From an uncultured Bacteroidales bacterium (lineage in GTDB: Bacteria; Bacteroidota; Bacteroidia; Bacteroidales; FEN-979), in contig CAIYJU010000146.1 in assembly GCA_903926565.1 (NCBI GenBank), positions 1 through 32,456 on the forward strand: DNA of 32,456 nucleotides. The letters run 5' to 3'. The position numbers and the translations under genes were made by a program. Position 1 is the stretch's first letter, and each line of letters begins with the position of its first letter. Below are positions 9,351-17,599 of the stretch, piece after piece. The notes under the pieces are model-generated. The model did not search any database, was not told the origin of the DNA, and saw only the letters and a program-made list of their open reading frames with translations.

Positions 9351-11138
9351 CTACATGCGCTCAGGAACATCCATTCCCAGCAACTGCATTGATTTCCGGA
9401 TGGTCGTGCCGGTAATCTTTGAAATACAGACCCGCAAAAGTGCCTTTTGCCTCTCTTCCTCTTTGAGTACGGGCAATTCCTGGTAAAATTGGTTAAACCC
9501 TTTGGCAAGATCAAATACATAATTCGCAACAATTGCAGGGCTCAATTCCTGCCCGGCCTGGGCAACCGTTTCCCTGAACTGGTAAAGCCGCCTGATGGTC
9601 TCTCTTTCGAGCGGCAGCAATGGAATATCGTTCCTGAGTGTTGCCTCCCATGTGTAGCCTGCAGCGCCTGCCCTTGACAGAAGGGATTGAATCCGTGCAT
9701 AGGTATATTGAATAAACGGACCGGTGTTGCCATTGAAATCGATCGACTCTTTGGGATCAAAGAGCATGTTTTTCTTCGGGTCGACTTTTAAAATAAAATA
9801 TTTCAGTGCCCCCAGTCCAATGGTATTAAACAATTTATCAGCCTCTGTGGCAGACAGTTCGTCGGCTTTGCCAAGTTCCCGTGTCATCTCTTCTGCAGTG
9901 CAAAACATCTCCTCCATCAGATCATCAGCATCTACCACAGTTCCCTCTCTTGATTTCATCTTCCCCTGCGGAAGTTCAACCATACCATAAGAGAGATGAT
10001 TAATATGTTTACTGTACTCTTTTCCCAACCTTGACAAAACTCTTTTCAGGACATCAAAATGGTAATTTTGTTCATTCCCGACCACATAAATCATCGTGGA
10101 TGGCTGGTATTCATCATAGCGCAACTGCGCAGTTCCCAAATCCTGCGTCATATAGACGGAGGTACCGTCGGCGCGGAGCAATAGTTTTTCGTCAAGCCCC
10201 TCCTCCCTGAGATCGGCCCAGATGCTGGCATCCTCTTTTTGAACCAGGGCTCCGTTTGCAAGTCCCTCCATGACCAGGTCTTTACCCAGCTGATAGGTTT
10301 CACTTTCATAATAGAGATGATCAAAATCAACTCCGAGGCGCTGATATGTCAGATTGAAACCCTGGTAGGCCCAGCCATTCATCCTTTTCCACAAACTTAT
10401 TGTTTCGGGATCCTTTGCCTCCCACTTTCGAAGGATCTCCTGTGCTTCCAAAATAAGGGGAGCCTTACGCTCTCCCTCTTCAGGAGAGAGTCCGGCCTGA
10501 ACCAATTGCTCAATTTCAACCTTGTATTTCTCGTTAAACAGCACATAATATTTCCCGATTAAATGATCACCCTTCAAACCTGTTGATTCGGGGGTTTCAT
10601 TGTTTCCCCATTTCATGTAGGCAAGCATTGACTTGCAAATATGGATGCCCCGGTCATTGATCAGATTCACTTTCACCACCTGATGTCCGTTTGCCTTAAG
10701 AATTTCAGCCAGGGAAAAACCAAGCAGGTTGTTGCGGATATGCCCGAGATGCAAAGGTTTATTGGTATTTGGAGAGGAGTATTCCAGAATAACAGGCCGT
10801 TCATGAAGATTTTTTGTAAATCCAAAATCAGGTGCTGATGCACTTTCAAGAAGAAATTTCATCCAGAACTGATCGGTCAAAACCAGGTTCAGAAACCCCT
10901 TTATAACATTAAATGTTTCAATCTCAGGCATGTTTTGCTGCAGCAAGCCCCCGATTTCTGTCGCAGTTACTTCCGGAGACTTTCGGGAGATCTTCAGTAA
11001 TGGAAAGACCACGATGGTAAAATCGCCTGTAATCTCCTTTTTGGTTTTTTCCAATCCAATGGATGCAGGGCTTATAATTTGGTTATAGAGCTGTTGCAAT
11101 GCCTCACAGGTTTTTTCCAGTATGGTGGTTTCAATCAT
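9351..11138 (-). CDS. argS: Arginine--tRNA ligase
   Basis: This class I synthetase charges tRNA-Arg. The start is ATG 11138, giving MIETTILEKTCEALQQLYNQ and 595 residues. The longer frame to 11186 would run through the promoter. Visible features are the N-terminal Add1 domain, EYSSPNTNKPLHLGHIRNNLLG (the HIGH-class motif is HLGH), VNLINDRGIH, and the later KMKSREG, which stands in the KMSKS position. The C-terminal DALR anticodon-binding domain ends in LLGMDVPERM. It is convergent with the T9SS cargo gene and is apparently transcribed alone. Confidence 0.97.
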   Translation of the reverse strand: MIETTILEKTCEALQQLYNQIISPASIGLEKTKKEITGDFTIVVFPLLKISRKSPEVTATEIGGLLQQNMPEIETFNVIKGFLNLVLTDQFWMKFLLESASAPDFGFTKNLHERPVILEYSSPNTNKPLHLGHIRNNLLGFSLAEILKANGHQVVKVNLINDRGIHICKSMLAYMKWGNNETPESTGLKGDHLIGKYYVLFNEKYKVEIEQLVQAGLSPEEGERKAPLILEAQEILRKWEAKDPETISLWKRMNGWAYQGFNLTYQRLGVDFDHLYYESETYQLGKDLVMEGLANGALVQKEDASIWADLREEGLDEKLLLRADGTSVYMTQDLGTAQLRYDEYQPSTMIYVVGNEQNYHFDVLKRVLSRLGKEYSKHINHLSYGMVELPQGKMKSREGTVVDADDLMEEMFCTAEEMTRELGKADELSATEADKLFNTIGLGALKYFILKVDPKKNMLFDPKESIDFNGNTGPFIQYTYARIQSLLSRAGAAGYTWEATLRNDIPLLPLERETIRRLYQFRETVAQAGQELSPAIVANYVFDLAKGFNQFYQELPVLKEEERQKALLRVCISKITGTTIRKSMQLLGMDVPERM

Positions 11139-11159
11139 GGGTTCTGATAGTTTAGATTG

Positions 11160-11192
11160 CAAATTTATACCGAATTCGTATAACAATGCAAT
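11160..11192 (-). promoter_or_regulatory. Candidate argS promoter
   Basis: On the minus strand a -7 box TAAATTTG (11167-11160) matches TAnnTTTG. A partial -33 box ATTG (11192-11189) lies 21 nt upstream of it. The leader to the argS ATG would be short, about 15 nt. Confidence 0.55.
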
Positions 11193-11220
11193 CTTATAGC
11201 TTAGTTTGAAGGTTAAAAAG

Positions 11221-11307
11221 AACCACTGAAGGCACTGAGGGCACTAAGAAACACTAAGACAATGCTCTACCTTAGTGGCCCTTAGTGCCCTTAGTGCCTT
11301 AGTGGTT
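11221..11307. repeat. Long imperfect inverted repeat of GGCACTAAG units
   Basis: The left arm (11221-11258) and right arm (11271-11307) are imperfect reverse complements, both beginning AACCACT when read inward, with a ~12-nt loop. Each arm is itself built of degenerate copies of GGCACTAAG. It lies between the argS promoter and the cpgS-like gene's promoter. There is no T-run, so it is not a standard terminator. It resembles a small non-coding mobile element. Confidence 0.85.
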
Positions 11308-11339
11308 TTGTTATTCCTCACAAAATTTTCATTCACAGT

Positions 11340-11370
11340 TTTGTTAGTTCCCGAAAAATGAGTACGTTTG
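11340..11370 (+). promoter_or_regulatory. Strong Bacteroidota-type promoter
   Basis: TTTG (11340-11343) is followed after exactly 19 nt by TACGTTTG (11363-11370). Both boxes and the spacing fit the TTTG-N19-21-TAnnTTTG consensus of the phylum's primary sigma factor. It would give a leader of roughly 60 nt before the ATG at 11436. Confidence 0.8.
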
Positions 11371-11435
11371 CAGTCAATCTCCTGATTTCTTTAACATTCA
11401 AACTATATTAAACACTCACAAAAAGCGAGGTTAGC

Positions 11436-12773
11436 ATGAAAAAAAATGTAATTATTATTGGTGCAGCCGGAAGAGATTTTCACAATTTCAACACGTATTA
11501 TCGCGACAATGCGAATTTTAACGTGGTAGCTTTTACAGCTGCGCAAATTCCGGACATAGATGGACGAAAATATCCTGCCGCACTGGCTGGTAAACTATAT
11601 CCCAAAGGCATACCCATTTATGCCGAATCGGAATTGGTTTCACTTATCAAAAAACACAATGTTGAAATCTGCAACTTTGCTTACAGCGATGTACCTTATC
11701 AGAGGGTAATGAACATCAGTTCCATCGTCAATGCTGCCGGTGCCAATTTCCTTTTGCTCGGGCCCAAGGATACCATGATTAAAAGCACCAAACCAGTTAT
11801 AGCTGTGGGTGCAACACGCACAGGCTGCGGTAAAAGCCAGACCTCACGCCGGATCATCGAAATTCTGATGGCAAAGGGTTTGAAAGTTGTTGCCGTTCGT
11901 CATCCGATGCCTTATGGCGACCTGGTTGCCCAGAAAGTTCAACGGTTTGAAACGGTTAAAGATCTGAAAAAACATAAATGCACCATCGAGGAGATGGAAG
12001 AGTATGAACCGCATGTGGTTCGCGGCAATGTTATTTATGCAGGTGTTGATTACGAAGCAATTCTTCGTGCTGCAGAACAAGACCCCAATGGCTGTGATAT
12101 CATTTTATGGGATGGCGGTAACAACGATTTCCCGTTTTACATGCCGGACCTGATGGTAACCGTTGCCGACCCGCATCGCCCGGGAGCAGAGATGAATTAT
12201 TACCCGGGGGAAGTCAACATCCGTATTGCTGATGTTGTCGTGCTGAACAAAATCGACTCAGCCTACCCGGAGCACATTAAAACCGTTCGTGACAACATCC
12301 AGAAAATCAATCCAAAAGCTGTGGTTGTTGATGGTGCCTCCCCGATTCGTGTTGATGATGAATCCATCATCCGCGGCAAAAGGGTGCTGGTGATTGAAGA
12401 TGGTCCGACACTCACACATGGTGAAATGAAAATAGGTGCCGGTGTCGTTGCCGCACAGAAATATGGAGCTGCTGAATTGGTTGATCCCCGCCCGTTTGTT
12501 GTCGGCAAACTTGCTGAAACTTTCAGGATTTATCCCAACATCGGACAATTGTTACCAGCCATGGGTTATGGAGACCAGCAGGTTAAGGACCTGGAAGCAA
12601 CAATCAACAAAGTTGATTGCGATTCTGTGGTAATTGCCACCCCAATTGATTTGAACCGCCTGGTTAAGATCAAAAAACCAAACACCCGGGTTTACTATGA
12701 TCTCCAGGAGATCGGAAAACCTGACCTCGATGATATCCTCAATGGTTTTTTGAAGAAACATAAAATTAAATAA
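11436..12773 (+). CDS. Cyclic 2,3-diphosphoglycerate synthetase-like GTPase
   Basis: This belongs to the predicted-GTPase family that includes archaeal cyclic 2,3-diphosphoglycerate synthetase, which makes the osmolyte cDPG in methanogens. The 445 residues begin with a Rossmann-like segment (MKKNVIIIGAAGRDFHNFNTYYRD). Residues about 120-140 hold a P-loop (VGATRTGCGKSQTSRRI), then IILWDGGNNDFPF, DPHRPG and VVVLNKIDSAYPEHI, an NKxD-type guanine motif. It has its own promoter and terminator, so it is monocistronic. Bacterial members are common but their product is not established, so the family call is firm and the reaction is inferred. Confidence 0.85.
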   Translation: MKKNVIIIGAAGRDFHNFNTYYRDNANFNVVAFTAAQIPDIDGRKYPAALAGKLYPKGIPIYAESELVSLIKKHNVEICNFAYSDVPYQRVMNISSIVNAAGANFLLLGPKDTMIKSTKPVIAVGATRTGCGKSQTSRRIIEILMAKGLKVVAVRHPMPYGDLVAQKVQRFETVKDLKKHKCTIEEMEEYEPHVVRGNVIYAGVDYEAILRAAEQDPNGCDIILWDGGNNDFPFYMPDLMVTVADPHRPGAEMNYYPGEVNIRIADVVVLNKIDSAYPEHIKTVRDNIQKINPKAVVVDGASPIRVDDESIIRGKRVLVIEDGPTLTHGEMKIGAGVVAAQKYGAAELVDPRPFVVGKLAETFRIYPNIGQLLPAMGYGDQQVKDLEATINKVDCDSVVIATPIDLNRLVKIKKPNTRVYYDLQEIGKPDLDDILNGFLKKHKIK

Positions 12774-12780
12774 TTTTAAA

Positions 12781-12808
12781 AATCCCGGTTTCACCGGGAT
12801 TTTTTTTT
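12781..12808 (+). terminator. Rho-independent terminator
   Basis: AATCCCGG and CCGGGATT pair around a TTTCA loop and are followed by a run of T's. It starts 8 nt after the cDPG-synthetase-like stop codon and separates that gene from pyrB. Confidence 0.93.
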
Positions 12809-12815
12809 ATATTTG
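12808..12815 (+). promoter_or_regulatory. Candidate pyrB -7 box (TATATTTG)
   Basis: TATATTTG fits TAnnTTTG and sits right after the terminator T-run, 33 nt before the pyrB ATG. No TTTG is seen at the -33 position. Confidence 0.5.
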
Positions 12816-12848
12816 TTTAGTAGGTAACCCAAGTTTAACACCCTGATA

Positions 12849-13760
12849 ATGAAAAACAAAAGCCTGGTTTCCATTAATGATTTCACCCGGGAGGAGCACA
12901 TCCGGATTCTCGAACTTGCAGGTGCTTTTGAAAAACGTCCCAAGCAGCGCATTCTTGAAGATTATGTTGTGGCTACACTGTTTTTTGAGCCGTCAACACG
13001 TACCCGTCTCAGTTTTGAAAGCGCAGCAACCCGTCTCGGAGCGCGTGTAATCGGATTTTCCGACTCCTCCAGTTCAAGCGTGACGAAAGGTGAAACCTTA
13101 CGTGATACCATTCTCACGGTCAGTAATTATTGTGATATCATCGTCATGCGGCACCCCAAAGAAGGAAGCGCACGCTTTGCCAGTGAGGTGGCCAAAGTAC
13201 CGGTGATCAATGCCGGAGACGGAGCCAACCAGCACCCGACACAGACGCTGCTTGATCTCTATTCAATCAGAAAAACCCAGGGTTCACTTGACAATCTGAA
13301 TGTTGCCTTCGTGGGTGATCTTAAATACGGACGGACTGTACATTCACTGGTTCAGGCACTTTGTAATTACAATACAACTTTTCACCTGGTTTCGCCTCTG
13401 GAGTTAAAACTACCAAGTGCAGTGAAAATGTCAATTAAGGAACGTAACCTGGAATACTATCAATCTACAGATTTGCAGGATGTTATTCAAAAAGTTGATA
13501 TTCTGTATATGACCAGGATACAAAAGGAACGGTTTGCTGATCCGCTGGATTATGAAAAGGTAAAGAATGCATATGTCTTACGTAACAACATGCTTATCAA
13601 TGCCAAACCCAACCTGAAGATTTTACACCCCCTTCCCCGGGTGAATGAAATTACCTCAGATGTGGACGACAATCCGATGGCCTATTATTTCACCCAGGCC
13701 CTCAACGGTGTTTTTGTCCGCCAGGCATTACTTGCATCCATCCTGGGTGTCGTTGAATAA
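12849..13760 (+). CDS. pyrB: Aspartate carbamoyltransferase, catalytic chain
   Basis: It condenses carbamoyl phosphate with aspartate in the first committed step of pyrimidine synthesis. At 303 residues it has the normal length. The carbamoyl-phosphate loop FFEPSTRTRLSFE (about 47-59), SSSVTKGETLRDT with the 80s-loop Ser/Lys, HPTQTLLDLY and the LPRVNEI motif near the C-terminus are all present. pyrI follows after 18 nt, so the enzyme is expected to be the allosteric two-subunit type. Confidence 0.97.
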   Translation: MKNKSLVSINDFTREEHIRILELAGAFEKRPKQRILEDYVVATLFFEPSTRTRLSFESAATRLGARVIGFSDSSSSSVTKGETLRDTILTVSNYCDIIVMRHPKEGSARFASEVAKVPVINAGDGANQHPTQTLLDLYSIRKTQGSLDNLNVAFVGDLKYGRTVHSLVQALCNYNTTFHLVSPLELKLPSAVKMSIKERNLEYYQSTDLQDVIQKVDILYMTRIQKERFADPLDYEKVKNAYVLRNNMLINAKPNLKILHPLPRVNEITSDVDDNPMAYYFTQALNGVFVRQALLASILGVVE

Positions 13761-13778
13761 CAGAAAATAAATAAAGTC

Positions 13779-14246
13779 ATGGAAAAAGAAATTCTCAGAA
13801 AAGAGCTTAAAGTATCTGCCATCGAGAACGGTACAGTCATCGACCATATTCCATCGGGAAGTGTATTCCAGGTAATTAAAATCTTAAACCTCACGGAGTA
13901 CCAGAATCAGCTGCTCATTGCAACCAACCTCGACAGTCAGAAAATGGGCAAGAAGGGAATCATCAAAGTAAGCAACAAATTTTTTAAAAGCGATGAAATC
14001 AATAAAATCGCCCTTTTTGCTCCCACTGCAACCCTGATTATCATTAAAAATTTCGAAGTCGTTGAAAAGAAAAAAGTCGAAGTTCCTGATTATGCCGAAA
14101 ACATTGTAAAGTGTTTTAATCCCAATTGCATCACAAACAATGAGGAGATTACCACAAGGTTCACTGTGATCGACAAGGCAGACCTGAAACTTCGCTGCCA
14201 TTACTGTGAAAAAATCACTGCCCGGAAAAATATTGCATTCCGTTAA
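13779..14246 (+). CDS. pyrI: Aspartate carbamoyltransferase, regulatory chain
   Basis: PyrI binds nucleotide effectors and, through a zinc domain, the PyrB trimers. The 155 residues begin with the allosteric fold (LKVSAIENGTVIDHIPSG). They end with the zinc site: CFNPNC, then LRCHYC, giving four Cys in the expected CX4C...CX2C arrangement. The stop codon overlaps the next gene's start by one base (TAATG), suggesting coupled translation. Confidence 0.97.
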   Translation: MEKEILRKELKVSAIENGTVIDHIPSGSVFQVIKILNLTEYQNQLLIATNLDSQKMGKKGIIKVSNKFFKSDEINKIALFAPTATLIIIKNFEVVEKKKVEVPDYAENIVKCFNPNCITNNEEITTRFTVIDKADLKLRCHYCEKITARKNIAFR

Positions 14247-14899
14247 TGCTACACCATATTTCAAAACTGATTGCGGAGGGAGAACATCAGCAGCTTGATT
14301 TTAAATTTGAAATTGCAGATGCCCATAAAATCGCCCGCACGCTGGTGGCTTTTGCAAATACCGATGGCGGGCGTTTGCTCGTTGGGGTAAAGGATAATGG
14401 TGCATTGGCCGGCGTTCGGTCGGAAGAGGAGTACTACATGGTCGAAGCGGCTGCTAAAATGTATTGCAAACCGGCTGTTGATTTCACCGTCAAAGAGTGG
14501 AATCTCAACAAAAAAAATATTCTTGAAATTATTATCCTTAAAAGTGCCTGCCGACCGCACTTCGCCCTGCAAAAAGAGGGAAACTGGCTGGCATACCACC
14601 GTGTACATGATCAGAATTTTCTGGCAAACCGGATTTTGCTGCAAGTCTGGAAACTTGAGAATGCCCCGAAGGGGGTTTATTTAAGGTTTACTGATCCGGA
14701 GAAATTCCTGCTGCAATTCCTGGAAGGCAATGAATCCATCACATTGTCAAAATTTATCCGGCTTGCCGGTATTTCACGTAATAAAGCTGAACATATCCTT
14801 GTCCGTTTTATCCTTTTAAAGATGATTCGAATGACATTTACCGAAAATTTAACATTTTTCACCTTAAACCCATCTGCGAAACTGTCAGAGAATAATTAA
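14246..14899 (+). CDS. AlbA_2 (Schlafen-type) ATP-binding domain protein
   Basis: The 217-residue cytoplasmic protein has an N-terminal AlbA_2 domain (about 8-125): EGEHQQLDFKFEI, ARTLVAFANTDGGRLLVGVKDNG and IIILKSACRPHF. This is the putative nucleotide/DNA-binding module of COG2865-type regulators. A C-terminal helical or winged-helix part follows (about 145-205, ITLSKFIRLAGISRNKAEHIL). It overlaps the pyrI stop by one base, so it is in the pyr transcript. Domain assignment is secure, but the biological role is unknown. A second, unrelated-length AlbA_2 protein lies 1.3 kb away on the other strand. Confidence 0.85.
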   Translation: MLHHISKLIAEGEHQQLDFKFEIADAHKIARTLVAFANTDGGRLLVGVKDNGALAGVRSEEEYYMVEAAAKMYCKPAVDFTVKEWNLNKKNILEIIILKSACRPHFALQKEGNWLAYHRVHDQNFLANRILLQVWKLENAPKGVYLRFTDPEKFLLQFLEGNESITLSKFIRLAGISRNKAEHILVRFILLKMIRMTFTENLTFFTLNPSAKLSENN

Positions 14900-14904
14900 C
14901 TTTG
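14897..14904 (+). promoter_or_regulatory. Candidate -7 box (TAACTTTG)
   Basis: TAACTTTG fits TAnnTTTG and sits across the AlbA_2 stop, only 9 nt before the ATG at 14914. If used, the outer-membrane protein mRNA would have almost no leader. Confidence 0.4.
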
Positions 14905-14913
14905 CAATCAACT

Positions 14914-15549
14914 ATGAAACGTTTTTCCACTTCCTTACTGTTGTTATTGATCATGGCACCGGTATTTTGCCAGGTTATGATGAACGACAGTCTTAAGGGT
15001 GACAGGGAAATATTCCTGCAACCAAAGAAAGTCAGCTATGGAGTAACTGTCGGTTCCCAATTCACGTCAGTTTCCGGATTTGGCTCAGCGTTAAGTACAT
15101 ATATAACCCCACGGGTTTCATATAACATCAATAACCGGCTCAGTATCGGAGGCGGGTTAAGTCTTGTTCAGACCAATTATTTCAAAACCAGGGCCTATTT
15201 TCAGAATGAATCAGCCTCAGGCTCAGGTGGAAATTATACAAGCGGAACGATTTTCATTGAAGGTAACTACCTTGTCAATGATCGCCTGACTATTTATGGA
15301 TCAGCCTTTAAGCAATTTCCAATCAGTCAGCAACCTCTTACATATAACCCCTACAACCCTTTATCCTCACAAAATGCACAAGGAATTGATCTGAATGTTG
15401 CCTATAAATTGGGAGAGCATGTCTTCATTCAGGCGGGTTTCAGGTACTCAGACGGGGTGAATCCATACTATGCAGATCCGTTTAACCGGCATTCATTCAT
15501 GAATGAACCTTTTGGTTCCCAACCCGGGTTTGGAGCCCCCAGATGGTAA
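14914..15549 (+). CDS. Small outer-membrane beta-barrel-like protein
   Basis: The start is ATG 14914, giving a signal peptide (MKRFSTSLLLLLIMAPVFC) and 211 residues. A TTG 12 nt upstream would only add four residues. The mature part begins with a linker. From about residue 45 it shows alternating amphipathic strands rich in aromatics and glycine (SYGVTVGSQFTSVSG, RLSIGGGLSLVQTNY, GTIFIEGNYLVND, HVFIQAGFRYS), as in small porin-like barrels. It ends in an Asn/Pro/Phe-rich tail. No specific family is recognised. It follows the AlbA_2 gene by 14 nt and may share its transcript or use its own promoter. Confidence 0.7.
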   Translation: MKRFSTSLLLLLIMAPVFCQVMMNDSLKGDREIFLQPKKVSYGVTVGSQFTSVSGFGSALSTYITPRVSYNINNRLSIGGGLSLVQTNYFKTRAYFQNESASGSGGNYTSGTIFIEGNYLVNDRLTIYGSAFKQFPISQQPLTYNPYNPLSSQNAQGIDLNVAYKLGEHVFIQAGFRYSDGVNPYYADPFNRHSFMNEPFGSQPGFGAPRW

Positions 15550-15553
15550 AACT

Positions 15554-16771
15554 TCAACGAACGTTGAAGTGATCTGCAATGTATTTAAGGGCCTCACTGA
15601 TATCCATGGCGTTGCTTGACGGGCCTACCCTGATATAAAAAGCTTCATCAAATCCCGGTTGCCTTAAAAACACCGGTCTGTTGCTCCGCTGACACTGCAC
15701 CATGCATACTGTCCGGTCATCTGTTTTCTCCAGGATGGTTCGAATATATGGGCTTATATCCCTGCCCAGGCATGTGCGAATGAGGGTCCACAAATGGAGA
15801 AGGAACTTATCATCATTGACAAATTTATCAGTTTCTATACCTTCTATGGAGCCATCGTCACGAACCCCTATCAATAAGTCGCCACCATTTGAGTTGAGAA
15901 AAGCAGCAATGGTTTTCAGGGACGCACGTTCGACTGCCTGGTTCGTTTTACCCGCACGGATATCCCATCTGAATGTAGATTTGAATTCGATCACATCGCT
16001 CTCTCCCTCTTTGATAATCAACGATATATGCTTCCCTGGTTCAAGTTCCGGTTCAACACACTCCAGGTAATCCAGCGTTCTTGTAAGGTCGGGCAGAAGA
16101 TCAGATATATGCTGTTCCTCCCGGATTTTCAAAGCAATGAGTCCTTTTGAATATTCCAACGGGCTGATGACTCCTGAAATGAGAAGCAGAGGCAACACCA
16201 TACCCGAGTGGTGAATACCGCTCAAAGCCTGTACCACAACTTTTTTCTCAACTGTAAGCCGCGCATAACTCAAACGAAGCAACTCAGGAAACGGATGTTC
16301 GTCTGTTTCCGGAACAACGACTTCGCTCATCGTTGAATTAACGAAATCATTGATTGATCGGATCAGGCCGGAAAGGGAGATAAAAGCGAACGAAAAGAGA
16401 TCGTCCTCCGGACCGACCGGCTGAAAGTTATATTTCCCGCTTGTTTTTATTGTCACGAACGGATCCGAAGGAAACAATGTTGTCCAATCACCGGGAAAAG
16501 GGTCGCCCGATTTTTCAAAAACGTCTTTTTGAAAAGCATAAAGCAGTGGAGCAGACAATTCCTTCTCATCCTTCCATTTCCTGAACATCAGATCGGTGAT
16601 GATCAATTGTGCAACCCGTTCTGAATCATGAACAAATGCGGATCCCTGAATGGTTTTCAGTGGTTTATCACCTTGAAATATGTTGAATTTATGATCATGT
16701 TTGACAACATCGAGCGGTTCGGAGTCGAAATCCAACCATTGTTTATCCTGGTAGTTTTTAAAAGCATTCAT
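15554..16771 (-). CDS. AlbA_2-domain protein with a long N-terminal region
   Basis: In this 405-residue protein the C-terminal third (about 255-400) is an AlbA_2 domain: EGESDVIEFKSTFRWD, TIAAFLNSNGGDLLIGVRDDG, and CMVQCQRSNRPVFL near the end. The first ~240 residues are a separate domain. Segments such as FNIFQGDKPLKTIQGSAF and the LSGIHHSGMVLPLLLISG stretch vaguely resemble the ATP12 F1-ATPase assembly chaperone, but that is a weak, unaided impression. It converges with the small outer-membrane gene (4 nt apart) and diverges from the lipoprotein gene. No signal peptide is seen, so it is probably cytoplasmic. Confidence 0.8.
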   Translation of the reverse strand: MNAFKNYQDKQWLDFDSEPLDVVKHDHKFNIFQGDKPLKTIQGSAFVHDSERVAQLIITDLMFRKWKDEKELSAPLLYAFQKDVFEKSGDPFPGDWTTLFPSDPFVTIKTSGKYNFQPVGPEDDLFSFAFISLSGLIRSINDFVNSTMSEVVVPETDEHPFPELLRLSYARLTVEKKVVVQALSGIHHSGMVLPLLLISGVISPLEYSKGLIALKIREEQHISDLLPDLTRTLDYLECVEPELEPGKHISLIIKEGESDVIEFKSTFRWDIRAGKTNQAVERASLKTIAAFLNSNGGDLLIGVRDDGSIEGIETDKFVNDDKFLLHLWTLIRTCLGRDISPYIRTILEKTDDRTVCMVQCQRSNRPVFLRQPGFDEAFYIRVGPSSNAMDISEALKYIADHFNVR

Positions 16772-16794
16772 GGCAGCAGTGGTTTAATAATTAA

Positions 16795-16802
16795 CAAAAC
16801 TA
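16795..16802 (-). promoter_or_regulatory. Candidate -7 box for the 405-aa AlbA_2 gene (TAGTTTTG)
   Basis: The minus-strand sequence TAGTTTTG fits TAnnTTTG, 23 nt before the ATG at 16771. It is back to back with a plus-strand box at 16829. Confidence 0.5.
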
Positions 16803-16828
16803 AGTAAAAAACATCTTACTATTATTCC

Positions 16829-16836
16829 TATCTTTG
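16829..16836 (+). promoter_or_regulatory. Candidate -7 box for the haem lipoprotein gene (TATCTTTG)
   Basis: TATCTTTG fits TAnnTTTG, 51 nt before the ATG at 16888. No matching -33 TTTG is seen. Confidence 0.45.
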
Positions 16837-16887
16837 AATGGTATAAATAAAAGGATCAAAGCCGATGGCAACTCAATCCATAATTGT

Positions 16888-17256
16888 ATGAAAAACCTAC
16901 TCCGTCTTACTTCCGTAATATTTCTGTTTTCTTTTTTATTATCCGGATGTTATTATGATAAACAAGAGGAGTTGTATCCTTATGCATCCAATTGCGATAC
17001 TGCCGGAACCATGACCTATACCGGCAATATCAAATCCATCATGGCCGCAAATTGTAACGCCTGCCATCCCAACGGCAATTCTACGGGTGTGGTAACAGTT
17101 GATTACACCGGGCTGAAGGTCATCGCAGCCAATGGTCAACTTTGGTCAAGTGTTAACTGGACGGGAACTCCGATGCCTAAAAACATGGATAAACTTTCTG
17201 AATGTGACCTGAATAAGATCAAAAAATGGGTGGATCACGGATATCCTGAGAATTAA
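16888..17256 (+). CDS. Small lipoprotein with c-type cytochrome motif
   Basis: The start is ATG 16888 rather than an upstream TTG, because it puts a lipoprotein signal peptide at the N-terminus with lipobox LLSGC. It is 122 residues. The mature part has one haem-attachment motif CNACH and a later TPMP segment whose Met could be the sixth iron ligand. It ends in a helix (SECDLNKIKKWVDHGYPEN) as in small cytochrome c domains. It is probably a membrane-tethered electron carrier or haem protein. It precedes YceI and DUF5777 genes, with a 343-nt repeat-bearing gap and one other gene between. Confidence 0.82.
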   Translation: MKNLLRLTSVIFLFSFLLSGCYYDKQEELYPYASNCDTAGTMTYTGNIKSIMAANCNACHPNGNSTGVVTVDYTGLKVIAANGQLWSSVNWTGTPMPKNMDKLSECDLNKIKKWVDHGYPEN

Positions 17257-17350
17257 AAAAAAATAATTGATGGAGCGCAATTGTACCAAACGAATTGAAT
17301 TTAATAAAAAACCCTTCCGATATGGAGATGTATTTTATCAATAACCCTTC

Positions 17351-17421
17351 CCGGCTCCGTAGGAGCCAGATATTGGTAGCCGGTATGCCCCCACCCCGAT
17401 CCCAGCGCACCGTAGGCGCGC
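17351..17421. repeat. Two REP-like palindromes (elements A and B)
   Basis: These lie in the 343-nt gene-free stretch 17257-17599. Element A is GGCTCC-GTA-GGAGCC (17353-17367) followed by AGATATTGGTAG, with an outer CCGGCT/AGCCGG pairing (17351-17383). Element B is GCGCACC-GTA-GGCGCGC (17405-17421) with one mismatch. Both have a GTA loop and different stems, which makes them members of the same family as the cluster at 20388-20505. The rest of the gap is AT-rich and I see no gene in it. Confidence 0.8.
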
Positions 17422-17599
17422 AATTATTAACGGAGCGCGCATTGACTGGTATTAATTATCTTTATTAACAATACATCATCGGGAATCACAATAATCCTAT
17501 CACGAAATGCATTGATATGATATGTTGACCTAACTTGTATGATTGTGATAAATCAAAAAATTAAAAGGAATGTTAGCAAATTAAAAAAGAAATCAACCA

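Noticed and set aside
11221..11307. Insertion sequence
   Set aside because: No transposase frame and too short; only a non-coding hairpin element is supported.
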